Positions 8,337 through 16,504 of a stretch of 64,000 nucleotides of DNA are shown here, in pieces. A program made the position numbers and the translations under genes. The DNA comes from JALZKA01 sp963754045 (GTDB lineage Bacteria; Actinomycetota; Thermoleophilia; Solirubrobacterales; 70-9), in the NCBI GenBank assembly GCA_963754045.1, contig CAVWEN010000002.1, forward strand, positions 310,001-374,000, read 5' to 3'. Under the pieces are notes generated by a model that saw nothing but the letters and a program-made list of their open reading frames with translations, was not told the origin of the DNA and made no database searches. Numbering within the stretch: the first letter of the stretch is position 1; the number at the start of each line of letters is the position of its first letter.

Positions 8337-9103
8337 GCGAGCCGCGCGAGCTGCTGGTCGTCCGCCCCGGGCAGGTGCCCTACGAGGAAGGGGCTGCACT
8401 TCAGGTCAGAATCGCCGACGCGCGCCGGGCCGGGGAACTCGCAGACGTCCTGTTGCTGCTCGAGCACTACCCCGTCTACACGAAGGGTCGCCGCTCCGAG
8501 GCCGCCCATCTTCCGATGGGCGAGGACTGGTACCGAATGCAGGGCATCGAGGTCTGCGAGACCGACCGTGGCGGCCAGGTGACCTACCACGGGCCGGGGC
8601 AGCTCGTCGCCTACCCGATCGTTGACATCTCTGGATTCGAAGACGGCGTCGTCGGCTACGTTCGCCAGCTCGAACGGGTCATGATTGGCGCGCTCGCCTC
8701 GTTCAGGATCGAGGCGCAGGTTTTCGACGGACTTACCGGTGTGTGGACGGCTGGGCAGCCGCCGATAGCGGCCGGGGAGATCGGGCCACAGCGATCCGAG
8801 GTGCGCGAGGGGCTCCTGCCGGGCGAGGACGAGGCGCTCAAGATCGGCTCGATCGGGATCCACGTGCGCGGAGGGATCGCGACCCACGGCCTGGCCGTGA
8901 ACGTCAACAACGACCTCCAGCCATTCGACTGGATCGTGCCCTGCGCGATCGACGGCGTGCGCATGACCTCGGTCTGCCGCGAGCTCCGCGCCGAACAGGA
9001 CATACGCGCCTTCGCCGATGCGATCCGCGACGAGTTGTCGGCGGCGCTCGGACGGAGCACGAGAGAGGTGGACGCCGCCGAGCTGGAGCACGTCGCGACG
9101 TGA
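8333..9103 (+). CDS. lipB: Octanoyltransferase LipB
   Basis: LipB moves the octanoyl group from acyl carrier protein to lipoyl domains, the first step of de novo lipoylation. GTG at 8333 overlaps the preceding stop by 4 nt and gives 256 aa; an in-frame upstream extension lies wholly inside the leucine dehydrogenase gene. Signature elements are RGGQVTYHGPGQLVAYP, the KIGSIG lysine and the PCAIDGVRMTSV cysteine, which form the acyl-transfer pair, and ATHGLAVNVNNDL. Between GVW and KIGSIG there are about 25 extra residues compared with the E. coli-type protein, in an acidic loop. The position among lipoate-dependent complexes and upstream of lipA supports the call. Confidence 0.93.
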   Translation: MSEPRELLVVRPGQVPYEEGAALQVRIADARRAGELADVLLLLEHYPVYTKGRRSEAAHLPMGEDWYRMQGIEVCETDRGGQVTYHGPGQLVAYPIVDISGFEDGVVGYVRQLERVMIGALASFRIEAQVFDGLTGVWTAGQPPIAAGEIGPQRSEVREGLLPGEDEALKIGSIGIHVRGGIATHGLAVNVNNDLQPFDWIVPCAIDGVRMTSVCRELRAEQDIRAFADAIRDELSAALGRSTREVDAAELEHVAT

Positions 9104-9834
9104 CCAACGCCGAGGCGCACAGCCTCGCCCGCGAGCAGGGGGTGTCACGCTGGCGCTACGCGATCGTGCGCGGGATCTTCGTCCCGTTCATGCGCTTCTG
9201 GTGGGGCCTGCGCATCGCCGACCGCGAGCGGATCCCGGCCGAGGGCGCGGCGATCCTCACCCCAAACCACAAGAGCTTCTTCGACAGCTTCTTCCTGGCC
9301 GCCGCGACCAAGCGGCACCTGCGCTTCATGGGCAAGTCCGAGCTGTTCGAGGGGAGGAAGGGGAAGCTGCTCGTTCGCCTCGGGGCCTTCCCGGTCCGAC
9401 GCGGCGAGTCCGACGCGGAGGCGCTGGAGACCGCGCGGGTGATCCTCGAGCAGGGTGGTTTGCTGTCGCTGTTTCCCGAAGGGACCCGTGTCCGCGACTC
9501 AGATGCGCTCGGCGTGCCCAAGCGCGGTGCGGTGCGGCTGGCACTGGAGAGCGGCGCCCCGCTCGTCCCCGCGGCCATCACAGGCACCGACAAGCTCTTC
9601 TTTCACGGGCTTCCCCGCCCAACGACCGTGAGGGTCTCCTTCGGCGAACCGATCCCCGTCGAGCATCTTGAGGTGACGCCCGAGACCGCTGGCGAGATCC
9701 TCGACGACGAGCTCTGGCCCGAAATCGAGGGTCAGTTCGGTCGCCTTCGCGCTCACCCCGGTCTGATCGCGGCGGGACTGGCCGCGGTCGGTGCGGGAGC
9801 ACTCATTGCCAAGCGCCGGAGGGACAGGCGGTGA
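9100..9834 (+). CDS. plsC: 1-acyl-sn-glycerol-3-phosphate acyltransferase (PlsC family)
   Basis: A 244-aa membrane-associated acyltransferase that adds the second acyl chain to lysophosphatidate. The family motifs are visible: NHKSFFD (HX4D, H57 and D62), the RLGAFPVRRGESD block, FPEGTR (125-130) and PLVPAAITGT. An N-terminal amphipathic or hydrophobic stretch (IVRGIFVPFMRFWWG) and a C-terminal hydrophobic helix (LIAAGLAAVGAGALIA) followed by basic residues suggest membrane attachment. GTG at 9100 overlaps the lipB stop by 4 nt. Its place between lipB and lipA is unusual and links phospholipid synthesis to lipoate formation by co-transcription only. Exact acyl-acceptor specificity is not known. 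Confidence 0.85.
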   Translation: MTNAEAHSLAREQGVSRWRYAIVRGIFVPFMRFWWGLRIADRERIPAEGAAILTPNHKSFFDSFFLAAATKRHLRFMGKSELFEGRKGKLLVRLGAFPVRRGESDAEALETARVILEQGGLLSLFPEGTRVRDSDALGVPKRGAVRLALESGAPLVPAAITGTDKLFFHGLPRPTTVRVSFGEPIPVEHLEVTPETAGEILDDELWPEIEGQFGRLRAHPGLIAAGLAAVGAGALIAKRRRDRR

Positions 9835-10820
9835 GCGGTACCGTTCCAGGTGTGAAGCCAGTCGAAACTCCCGCGGCCGGCCGTGTGCACGTCACGCGGT
9901 CGCGGTCCAACCCGGGCGGCAAGGCGATCGAGGGCGGGCGCCCGTGGCGCGAGCGAAAGCCGCCGTGGCTCAAGGTGCCCGCACCCGGGGGGCCCAACTA
10001 TCGCCGCCTCAAGGAGACGATCGGCGCCGAGGGCCTGCACACCGTGTGCGAGGAGGCGGCCTGCCCCAACGTCGGCGAGTGCTGGGAGCGGGGTACCGCG
10101 ACCTTCATGATTCTCGGCGACGTCTGCACCCGCCGCTGTGGCTTTTGCAACGTGCAGACGGGCGTGCCGACCTTCAGCGACCCGCTGGAGCCGCTACGGG
10201 TCGCGCGCCAGGTCCAGCAGATGGGCCTCACGCACGCGGTGATCACGTCGGTTGACCGCGACGACCTGCCCGACTATGGCGCGAGCGCATTCGTCGGCGT
10301 GATTCGCTCGATTCGCAAGCTCGCGCCGGAGTGCAAGGTCGAGATCCTCACTCCCGACTTCCGCGGCCAGGAGATGCCGCTGGCGAAGGTGATCTACGAG
10401 CAACCCGACGTGTTCAACCACAACGTCGAAACGGTGCCGCGCCTCTATCCCATTGCCCGCCGTGGCTCGGATTTCCTACGCTCGGCGCGGGTGCTTCGCA
10501 TCGCCAAGCAGATGGGTGGAGACAAGGTTGTGACGAAGTCGGGCCTAATGGTCGGGCTCGGCGAGGGCTTCGACGAGATGGTCGAGACGCTCGGCCTGCT
10601 TCGCGAGCACGACGTGCAGATCCTCACCGTCGGCCAGTACCTGCGCCCGACCGAGAACCACCTGCCGGTCCAGCGCTACTGGCATCCCGACGAGTTTGCC
10701 CAGCTCGAGCGCGAGGCGTACGCGATGGGCTTCGACGCTGTTGCCTCCGGCCCGCTGGTGCGCTCCTCCTACCACGCGGACGAAGCGGCCGCCAAGGCTT
10801 CCGAAGTGCGGGCCGCCTGA
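9831..10820 (+). CDS. lipA: Lipoyl synthase LipA (radical SAM)
   Basis: LipA inserts two sulfur atoms at C6 and C8 of protein-bound octanoyl groups. Both cluster motifs are present: the auxiliary 4Fe-4S cluster cysteines in CEEAACPNVGEC (C73, C78, C84) and the radical-SAM CxxxCxxC in GDVCTRRCGFC (C99, C103, C106). The C-terminal RSSYHADE provides the conserved serine that ligates the auxiliary cluster. The 329-aa length includes a ~45-residue basic N-terminal extension. GTG at 9831 overlaps the plsC stop by 4 nt. With lipB it completes the endogenous lipoylation route for the two complexes encoded upstream. Confidence 0.96.
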   Translation: MSGTVPGVKPVETPAAGRVHVTRSRSNPGGKAIEGGRPWRERKPPWLKVPAPGGPNYRRLKETIGAEGLHTVCEEAACPNVGECWERGTATFMILGDVCTRRCGFCNVQTGVPTFSDPLEPLRVARQVQQMGLTHAVITSVDRDDLPDYGASAFVGVIRSIRKLAPECKVEILTPDFRGQEMPLAKVIYEQPDVFNHNVETVPRLYPIARRGSDFLRSARVLRIAKQMGGDKVVTKSGLMVGLGEGFDEMVETLGLLREHDVQILTVGQYLRPTENHLPVQRYWHPDEFAQLEREAYAMGFDAVASGPLVRSSYHADEAAAKASEVRAA

Positions 10821-10898
10821 GCTGCGGCACCGCGCCGTTGAGCGCGGAGACCGTGGCCCGTTGTTCGACGGTCTCTCCCTGCGACCATACGCGCGACT

Positions 10899-11759
10899 TT
10901 GATCCCCCTCAAGGACAACATCCCGACGATTCGCTTCCCGATCGTCACGGTGATCTTGATCGCGATCAACGTGGTCGTGTTCGGCTGGCAGCTCACACTT
11001 TCCGACGATCCGAACTCGAGCACGTCGCCGAAGGTCCAGGGCCTCTCCGAATCCGACGAGCGGACGATCGAGCTGGGAGCCATCCCCTATCGACTGACCC
11101 ATCCGGGGAAGAAATGCGGGGTGGCGACATTCGAAACGCGCGCGGCTGCTCAGGGCATCGACGAGCCGGTCGTGTGCGAGGGAACGGAGGCTGAGCGGGA
11201 GGCCGAGGAAGCCGGAGGAGTCGTCGAACCGCTCGACGCGCCGGTCTTCTGGATCACAGTTCTCACCTCGATGTTTCTCCACGGCGGAATCCTCCACATC
11301 GCCGGGAACATGCTCTTTTTATGGGTGTTTGGCAATAACGTCGAGGACGCGATGGGGCGCCTCAAGTTTCTGATCTTCTACTTGCTCGCGGGGACCGTGG
11401 CCGTCTACGCGCAATCGCTGCTCGACACAAGCTCCGCCCTACCGACCATCGGCGCCAGCGGCGCGGTAGCCGGTGTGCTCGGCGGATACTTACTCCTGCA
11501 CCCGCGCGCGCGGGTGGTGACCCTTGTGATCATCATCTTCTTCATCACGCTGATCGAGATCCCCGCGATGGTCCTCCTCGGACTGTGGTTCGCCCTTCAG
11601 TTCCTGCCGGTGGTGGACCAGGTCGCCTCGCCCGCCGGCGGGGCCGAGGGTGGCGTCGCGTACCTGGCGCACGTCGGCGGCTTCGCCTTCGGCCTGCTGA
11701 TGATCAAGGTCTTTGCGCGCAGACGGGACGAAGCCGGCGTCAGCCCGGTCTACGGCTGA
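10899..11759 (+). CDS. Rhomboid-family intramembrane serine protease
   Basis: A 286-aa membrane protein that begins at TTG 10899 and has the usual rhomboid opening MIPLKDNIPTIRFP followed by TM1. After a long polar loop (residues 32-115, with acidic stretches) come TM segments including FLHGGILHIAGNMLFLWVFGNNVED, which carries the HxxxN oxyanion element. The catalytic serine is S187 in GASGAVAGVLGGY and the histidine H258 in YLAHVGGFAFG. Both residues are present, so it should be active. The enlarged first loop is common in actinobacterial rhomboids. It lies 78 nt after lipA and may have its own promoter; substrates are unknown. Confidence 0.9.
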   Translation: MIPLKDNIPTIRFPIVTVILIAINVVVFGWQLTLSDDPNSSTSPKVQGLSESDERTIELGAIPYRLTHPGKKCGVATFETRAAAQGIDEPVVCEGTEAEREAEEAGGVVEPLDAPVFWITVLTSMFLHGGILHIAGNMLFLWVFGNNVEDAMGRLKFLIFYLLAGTVAVYAQSLLDTSSALPTIGASGAVAGVLGGYLLLHPRARVVTLVIIIFFITLIEIPAMVLLGLWFALQFLPVVDQVASPAGGAEGGVAYLAHVGGFAFGLLMIKVFARRRDEAGVSPVYG

Positions 11760-11762
11760 AAC

Positions 11763-11933
11763 GTGGATCCCCGGCCCATCATCTACACCGTCGGCGTGCT
11801 GTTCTGGCTGGCATTCGCCGGGATGACCGCATACGTGATCGGCAACGACGGCCTGACGCCGCTCACCTTTCTTTCGCTTGTGATCCTGCTGCTGATCGGC
11901 GCGCCGTTGTTCGGCGGTCTGCGCGAGAAATAG
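11763..11933 (+). CDS. Small two-helix membrane protein
   Basis: A 56-aa frame starting with GTG 3 nt after the rhomboid stop. It contains two predicted membrane helices (TVGVLFWLAFAGMTAYVI and LTFLSLVILLLIGAPLFG) joined by a short polar turn and ends in the charged GLREK. The tight spacing to the rhomboid gene suggests co-translation. No motif beyond the helices is visible, so no function is proposed. It resembles small uncharacterised membrane proteins of related actinobacteria in overall layout. Confidence 0.6.
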   Translation: MDPRPIIYTVGVLFWLAFAGMTAYVIGNDGLTPLTFLSLVILLLIGAPLFGGLREK

Positions 11934-11942
11934 GCTCCGTCG

Positions 11943-12728
11943 CTAACGCGGCAGCCCGCGCAGAAGGCGCTGCGCGACGCCCTTCAGCGTCTGTTTGCCG
12001 TAGGCATGATCGGGATTGCCCTCGGTCAGAATTGCCAGGCCGACACGACGCTCGTCGAGTCGCAGCTGCGCGACCTGGTGATCCACAAGCCCGGTGTTCG
12101 ATCCCCAGCCGCCCTTGAAGAGCAGATCCCAGCCGTCCGGCCTGACCTCGCCGATGCCCCATCGCTGACGCTCCACGATGCGGCGCAGCTGCCTGCGCGC
12201 GAACGGCCAGTGGCGCGCCGGGACGTACTTGGAGAGGTCGCGGAGAAAGTCGGCCTGATCACGGGCGCTTGTGGTGCAGTTGCCCCAGATCGGGTCCCAA
12301 CGGAAGTCGCGCATCCGGGCGCGGCTGGCGAGGCGCTCGATCGGCGGCCGGCCGAGCATGTCGCGGATGCGGGTGGCCGTCTCGTTGTCGGACGCACGGA
12401 TCATCGGTGTGATCAAGTCCTTGTCGGCGCCGGTGAGATCGCGATCGCGCACGCCTCTCTGGCGCAGGTAGGCGGTCATCAGCATCACCTTGAAGGTGCT
12501 CGCCGCGCGGGCGGCCTCGCCGTTTCGCCGGTGGTAGTGGCGGCCGAACATGTCCACGACTGTGAAGCTGACGGTGCCGGCCCGTTGGCTGGCATATGCC
12601 CGGGCGCTCTTCACGTCGGGCTTCCAGGCCCTGGCTTCCGCCGCGCTGATGCCGGCCTCGGCCCAGGCGGGGTTGGCGAATAGCACCAGGGCAATCGCTG
12701 CAGGCGCGAGGGTTGATCGACCCTTCAT
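11943..12728 (-). CDS. Secreted serine hydrolase, class A beta-lactamase-like
   Basis: A 261-aa protein with a signal peptide (residues 1-24, cleavage near AWA-EA). It carries the three active-site elements of the serine beta-lactamase/transpeptidase fold: S77-x-x-K80 in STFK, S113-D-N in ASDNETAT, and K205-G-G in FKGGWG. The Glu166 omega-loop motif of true class A beta-lactamases (ExxLN) is not evident, and it lacks penicillin-binding extensions. It may therefore be a serine carboxypeptidase or esterase acting on cell-wall material rather than a resistance enzyme. The gene converges on the rhomboid/small membrane protein pair with 9 nt between stops. Confidence 0.85.
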   Translation of the reverse strand: MKGRSTLAPAAIALVLFANPAWAEAGISAAEARAWKPDVKSARAYASQRAGTVSFTVVDMFGRHYHRRNGEAARAASTFKVMLMTAYLRQRGVRDRDLTGADKDLITPMIRASDNETATRIRDMLGRPPIERLASRARMRDFRWDPIWGNCTTSARDQADFLRDLSKYVPARHWPFARRQLRRIVERQRWGIGEVRPDGWDLLFKGGWGSNTGLVDHQVAQLRLDERRVGLAILTEGNPDHAYGKQTLKGVAQRLLRGLPR

Positions 12729-12860
12729 CGAGCCGCAAGGTAGCGGCGGATAACGTGCGGCGCGTGGCGTTCGAGACGCTCAGCAGGCGAACTCTCAACC
12801 GAACCCCGCTCCCGCCAGCTCCTCCTCGAGCGAGACGGGATGCCGTGCCCCTCGGGCCGG

Positions 12861-13225
12861 TGATCTTGATGCTCGAGTTCGAGTACGGGCTCGACCTCGG
12901 GCCGTTGACGGATGAGATGGGGCCGGGGCTTGAGGCCGCGATGAGCGCGGCAGATCCAGCGATGGTCCTCGGAGTGTGGGCGGCGATGTTCTCGTCTACC
13001 GACGAGGAGCTGAACGCCGGAATCGAAGCGGCACTGACGTCCTTGGATGCGCCGTGCCTATCCCTGCATGGGTCGGCGCCCGCCGACGGCTATGCAGGGT
13101 GGCTCACCACGCACGCACCCGTTGCTGAGGTCGAGGTGTGGAAGGGCATGGGCCACTTCCTCCACCTCGTCGACCCGGTCCGCTTTGCGGAGCGGGTGCG
13201 CGCGTGGGTTGCCGGGGTGCGCTAG
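12861..13225 (+). pseudogene. C-terminal fragment of an alpha/beta hydrolase
   Basis: The frame encodes only the last third of an alpha/beta hydrolase: LDAPCLSLHGSAPADGYAGW matches the strand before the catalytic acid, and KGMGHFLHLVDPVRFAERV carries the catalytic-histidine motif (GHFLH). The nucleophile elbow (GxSxG) and oxyanion region are absent. Upstream in-frame sequence (12713-12860) has no family similarity and overlaps the start of the divergent hydrolase gene. It is most likely a decayed gene, although a GTG at 12861 could still start a ~120-aa product. Confidence 0.55.
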
Positions 13226-13419
13226 GCCTTCTGAACGTTGGCTGCGCGCGGGCCCTTTTCGCTGTCTTCGGTCTCGAAGCTGACCTTGTCGCCCTCGTCG
13301 AGGTGACCGGCTCCGCCGATCGCGCTCTGATGGACGAAGAGATCCTTCGAGCCATCCTCAGGGGTGATGAAGCCAAAACCCTTGTCGGGGTTGAACCACT
13401 TGACGGTTCCAGTTGCCAT
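13222..13419 (-). CDS. cspA: Cold-shock domain protein (CspA family)
   Basis: A 65-aa single cold-shock domain that binds single-stranded nucleic acids. RNP1 (KGFGFI) and RNP2 (LFVHQS) are complete, and the opening MATGTVKWFNPDKGF is canonical. A strong GGAGG ribosome-binding site lies 6-10 nt before the ATG. The long untranslated stretch upstream (13420 to about 13520) is in line with cold-shock gene leaders. Its stop overlaps the end of the hydrolase fragment on the other strand by 4 nt. Confidence 0.95.
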   Translation of the reverse strand: MATGTVKWFNPDKGFGFITPEDGSKDLFVHQSAIGGAGHLDEGDKVSFETEDSEKGPRAANVQKA

Positions 13420-13500
13420 TTTCGTGTCCTCCGTGGTGAATGTGCTTTTTGCGAACCACGGACTCGTAACGAGAAACGGGGAAGCGCTTTGCACGGGTTT

Positions 13501-13520
13501 TTCTGGTTATAGGACCAGAA
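13501..13520 (-). promoter_or_regulatory. Inverted repeat over a putative -10 box upstream of the cold-shock gene
   Basis: TTCTGGT and ACCAGAA form perfect 7-bp arms around a 6-nt centre. Read on the minus strand the centre gives TATAAC, a plausible -10 element about 90 nt before the csp start codon. The symmetry may be an operator or a leader hairpin. No convincing -35 box is seen at the right spacing. Confidence 0.35.
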
Positions 13521-13647
13521 GTACGGAATCGCACATTAGCAATGACCGCGTCGAGTTAACTGCTCGCGTCCACAATCAAACGAAGGAGACAGCATCGCAA
13601 CGATCGCCCCGGAGGCTCCGCCCAGCCCAACTCTCGCCGAACGCCAG

Positions 13648-14376
13648 GTGGCCGACCTGATCGAAATCGAGACGGATCCGCAGACCGCGGCGGAGGTACT
13701 GGACCGCGTTCCAATCTGGTTTCACACGTTCTCGCTCAGCGCAGCGAGAGGGACTTACACGCACGGCATGGCACGCGACCACCGCTACCGAATCCCGGCG
13801 CTGCCCGACGACATGACCGGCATGAGCGTTCTCGACATCGGCACCTTCGACGGCTTCTACGCGTTTCTCGCGGAGGCTCGTGGCGCGGATCGAGTGGTCG
13901 CGGTGGACAACGAGCAATACCGGGAGTGGATCGGCACGCGGTGGGGAATCGAGCTAGCCGGAGGCGAGGGCTTTGGGGCGATCTCTGAGTTGCTCGGGTC
14001 CAACGTCGATTACCGACATCTCGACGCTTTCGACCTCGACGGGCTCGATGAGACATTCGACCTGGTCTTCTGCTTCGGGATTCTCCATCGAGTGGAGAAC
14101 CCCCTCGGGCTGCTGAGGATCCTTCGGCGGAGGCTTGCCGTCGGCGGAACCGCATTGCTCGAGACCCACGGACCGTCAGACCGGCTGCTGGATCCCCACG
14201 CAGCGGTTCAGATCCCCGAGGCGGGCGATGTGTACGCCCGCGACGACTGCGTGTACTGGGGCTTTTCGCCCGCAAGCCTCGACGTGATGGCGCGCCACGC
14301 GGGCTTCGAGCGCTTCGAGCTGATCGATGCGCCCATGGTCGACGGCCATCGGCGGGTTATCGGGGCGCTGCGCTAG
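13648..14376 (+). CDS. SAM-dependent methyltransferase, CmoB/DUF1698-like
   Basis: A 242-aa class I methyltransferase. Motif I is VLDIGTFDGFYAFLAE, the acidic end of strand 2 is VVAVDNEQY, and motif IV/post-I is FDLVFCFGILHRVENPLGLLRILRRRL. The N-terminal PIWFHTFSL and the wording around YWGFSPASLDVMARHAGFE match the DUF1698 group, which includes the tRNA-cmo5U enzyme CmoB and many uncharacterised small-molecule methyltransferases. GTG at 13648 is the first good start after the csp leader. Substrate unknown; a tRNA role is not supported by context. Confidence 0.75.
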   Translation: MADLIEIETDPQTAAEVLDRVPIWFHTFSLSAARGTYTHGMARDHRYRIPALPDDMTGMSVLDIGTFDGFYAFLAEARGADRVVAVDNEQYREWIGTRWGIELAGGEGFGAISELLGSNVDYRHLDAFDLDGLDETFDLVFCFGILHRVENPLGLLRILRRRLAVGGTALLETHGPSDRLLDPHAAVQIPEAGDVYARDDCVYWGFSPASLDVMARHAGFERFELIDAPMVDGHRRVIGALR

Positions 14377-14391
14377 GCCCCGTGCTGGACC

Positions 14392-14439
14392 ACAGATGAA
14401 GGGTTGTGGTGGCTATAGGGGCCACAACCCTTCATCTGT
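14392..14439. terminator. 18-bp perfect hairpin between convergent genes
   Basis: Arms at 14392-14409 and 14422-14439 are perfect reverse complements (ACAGATGAAGGGTTGTGG and its complement) around a 12-nt loop. It lies between the stop of the methyltransferase gene on the + strand and the 3' end of tRNA-Ala on the - strand. This is the expected place for a bidirectional terminator. Neither side has a long T-run, so the mechanism is uncertain. Confidence 0.6.
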
Positions 14440-14455
14440 TTGATCTGGAGGATGA

Positions 14456-14528
14456 TGGAGCCAGCCGGATTCGAACCGGCGACATCCACGTTGCAAACGT
14501 GGCGCTCTACCAACTGAGCTATGGCCCC
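14456..14528 (-). tRNA. tRNA-Ala(UGC)
   Basis: Reverse complement gives a 73-nt cloverleaf with acceptor GGGGCCA/TGGCTCC plus discriminator A, D-arm AGCTCAGTTGGTAGAGC, anticodon arm CCACG-TTTGCAA-CGTGG with anticodon TGC, and T-arm GCCGGTTCGAATCCGGC. The CCA end is not encoded. It is complete and should decode GCN alanine codons. Confidence 0.97.
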
Positions 14529-14555
14529 AGAGGTGGGTGATTGTAGGTTCGCCGC

Positions 14556-15095
14556 GTGAACCCCTTGCTCCTCGCCGGGCTCGTCGCCACGCTGCTCGCC
14601 GGCTGTGGCGGCGACAAGCAGGAGGCCTCCGGGCCGCAGCCGTTCATCCATCCTCCCACCGCCCGGGAGCTGCGCGTGGCCCGGCAGCAGTTCAGAACTG
14701 TCTGCTCGGCGACTGAGCGTGCGATCGCCCGGGCCGAGCGCCAGGAGTTCCCCGGCGGCGACAGCCCCACCACCGCCGGCATCCAGCGCTTCGTTGACGA
14801 GGTCGAGGTGCCGGCCCGCCAAGGGGCGCTGGAGAGCATGCGCCGGATCGAGCTGCCGGCCGCGGACCGGCCTCGGATCGCGGCCTATCTCGACGCTTAC
14901 GAGCGAGCCGTTCGCACGCTCGGCGCGGATCTGGCCGTGATCCGTGATCCGGATATTCGAACCACCGCGCTCGACCTCGCTGAGGGGCTTGCCGACGAGG
15001 CCAGGCTCGCCCGCTGCGGTACCGGCCTACTGGTTCGGGCCAAGGACGACAAGCGGAGGGTCGAGATCCCCTCGGGCCTAGACCCGGGCTCCTGA
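14556..15095 (+). CDS. Putative lipoprotein
   Basis: A 179-aa exported protein starting with GTG. A short signal peptide ends in the lipobox LLAG-C (C at residue 17), followed by Gly/Asp-rich sequence, so it is probably lipid-anchored to the outer face of the membrane. The mature part is mostly helical and charged (AIARAERQEF, YLDAYERAVRTLGADLAVI) with two cysteines. No enzymatic motif is recognised. It is transcribed away from tRNA-Ala and lies upstream of glutamate dehydrogenase with a 59-nt gap. Confidence 0.65.
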   Translation: MNPLLLAGLVATLLAGCGGDKQEASGPQPFIHPPTARELRVARQQFRTVCSATERAIARAERQEFPGGDSPTTAGIQRFVDEVEVPARQGALESMRRIELPAADRPRIAAYLDAYERAVRTLGADLAVIRDPDIRTTALDLAEGLADEARLARCGTGLLVRAKDDKRRVEIPSGLDPGS

Positions 15096-15154
15096 CGTGT
15101 GCCCGCCCGCGTTGTGCGAGTATCCGCCGCAAGTCACCGCTGGGAGGAGTCGAG

Positions 15155-16504
15155 ATGGCTGATCAAACCGCGACCGCAACCGAGACGGACAAATCGCCGC
15201 AAGCCGTCGAGCAACAAAACGCCGAGTCGGTGAAACAGACCGGGACGAAACCGCACCAGCGGGCCGAGGTGTCGAACCTCGACATCGTTCGCCACTACTT
15301 CGACAAGGCCGCCGATCACATGGAGCTGGCCGACGACGTCCGCGTTGTGTTCTGGACCCCCTACCGCGAGGTCACGGTCCAGATCCCCATCAAATGCTCC
15401 GACGGCAAGACCCACGTTTTCTCGGGCTACCGCATCCAGCACAACGGCGCGCGCGGGCCCTACAAGGGCGGTGTCCGCTTCCATCCCGAGGTCGACGTGG
15501 ACGAGGTCCGCGCCCTCGCCTCGCTGATGACCTGGAAGACCGCGGTCGCCAACGTCCCGTTCGGCGGCGCCAAGGGCGGCGTCAACTGCCCTGCCGCCGA
15601 CCTCACCCAGGGCGAGCTCCAGAAGATCGCCCGCTCGTTCATGGACAAGATCGAGAAGGTGCTCGGCCCTACCCGCGACATCCCCGCGCCGGACGTGAAC
15701 ACCAACGCCCAGACGATGGCCTGGATGATGGACGAGTACGGCAAGCTCCATGGCCACACACCGGCGATCTGCACCGGCAAGCCGCTTGCCCTCGAGGGCT
15801 CGCATGGCCGCGAGGCCGCCACCGGGCGCGGCTGCGTCTACATGTTCCGCGAGGCAGCCCCCGCGCTGGGGCTGAGCCCAGCCGAGACGAAGTTCGTCGT
15901 TCAGGGCTTCGGGAACGTCGGCTCCTGGGCCGCCCGCATCATGCAGCAGCTCGGGTCGACGATGATCGCCGTGTCCGACGCCCACGGGGCGATCCGCTCC
16001 GACGCTGGCATCGACGCCGAAGCCCTCCAGAAGCACATCGCCGGCGGCGGCCTGATCACCGAGTTCGAGGGCGCCGAGGCGATCGACGCAGACGACCTCG
16101 TCGAGGTTCCATGCGACGTCTTTTTGCCCGCTGCGCTGGGCGGGATGATCCACGAGGGCAACGCGGACCGGATGCAGTGCAAGATGCTGATTGAGGGGGC
16201 GAACAGCCCCACTACTCCAGCCGCCGACGAGATCCTCAAGAGCAACGGCACGTATGTGATCCCGGACCTGATGGCGAATGCCGGTGGCGTGGTCGCCTCC
16301 TACTTCGAGTGGGTCCAGAACCTCCAGCACTTCCGCTGGGACGAGCGCGAGGTCAACGACAAGCTCGGCGGAATCATGCGCAAGGCCTTTCGCGACGTCT
16401 CCGGCCGGGCCAAGGAGGAGAACCTCGACCTGCGCGAGGCCGCCTATCTGGTCGGGATCGAGCGCGTCGTCGAAGCAGCGCGGATCCGCGGCTACGTCAC
16501 TTAG
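15155..16504 (+). CDS. gdhA: Glutamate dehydrogenase
   Basis: A 449-aa Glu/Leu/Phe/Val dehydrogenase that interconverts glutamate and 2-oxoglutarate plus ammonia. Landmarks are YRIQHNGARGPYKGGVRFHP (substrate binding), the active-site block PFGGAKGGV, PDVNTNAQTMAWMMDEY, and the nucleotide-binding GFGNVGSWAA. C-terminal PDLMANAGGVVASYFEW is typical. The first ~35 residues are a Thr/Gln-rich extension without family similarity. GGGAGGAG lies just before the ATG. Coenzyme preference is not certain; the acidic residue after the GxGxxG (VSDAHG) favours NAD. Confidence 0.93.
   Translation: MADQTATATETDKSPQAVEQQNAESVKQTGTKPHQRAEVSNLDIVRHYFDKAADHMELADDVRVVFWTPYREVTVQIPIKCSDGKTHVFSGYRIQHNGARGPYKGGVRFHPEVDVDEVRALASLMTWKTAVANVPFGGAKGGVNCPAADLTQGELQKIARSFMDKIEKVLGPTRDIPAPDVNTNAQTMAWMMDEYGKLHGHTPAICTGKPLALEGSHGREAATGRGCVYMFREAAPALGLSPAETKFVVQGFGNVGSWAARIMQQLGSTMIAVSDAHGAIRSDAGIDAEALQKHIAGGGLITEFEGAEAIDADDLVEVPCDVFLPAALGGMIHEGNADRMQCKMLIEGANSPTTPAADEILKSNGTYVIPDLMANAGGVVASYFEWVQNLQHFRWDEREVNDKLGGIMRKAFRDVSGRAKEENLDLREAAYLVGIERVVEAARIRGYVT

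Noticed and set aside
11943..12728. Antibiotic-resistance beta-lactamase
   Set aside because: The SxxK, SDN and KGG motifs are present, but the omega-loop Glu motif is not evident; general serine hydrolase is the safer call.
14456..14528. tRNA-Ala(UGC) as a second integration site
   Set aside because: No partial copy of its 3' end is seen elsewhere in the window, and the neighbours look like core genes.
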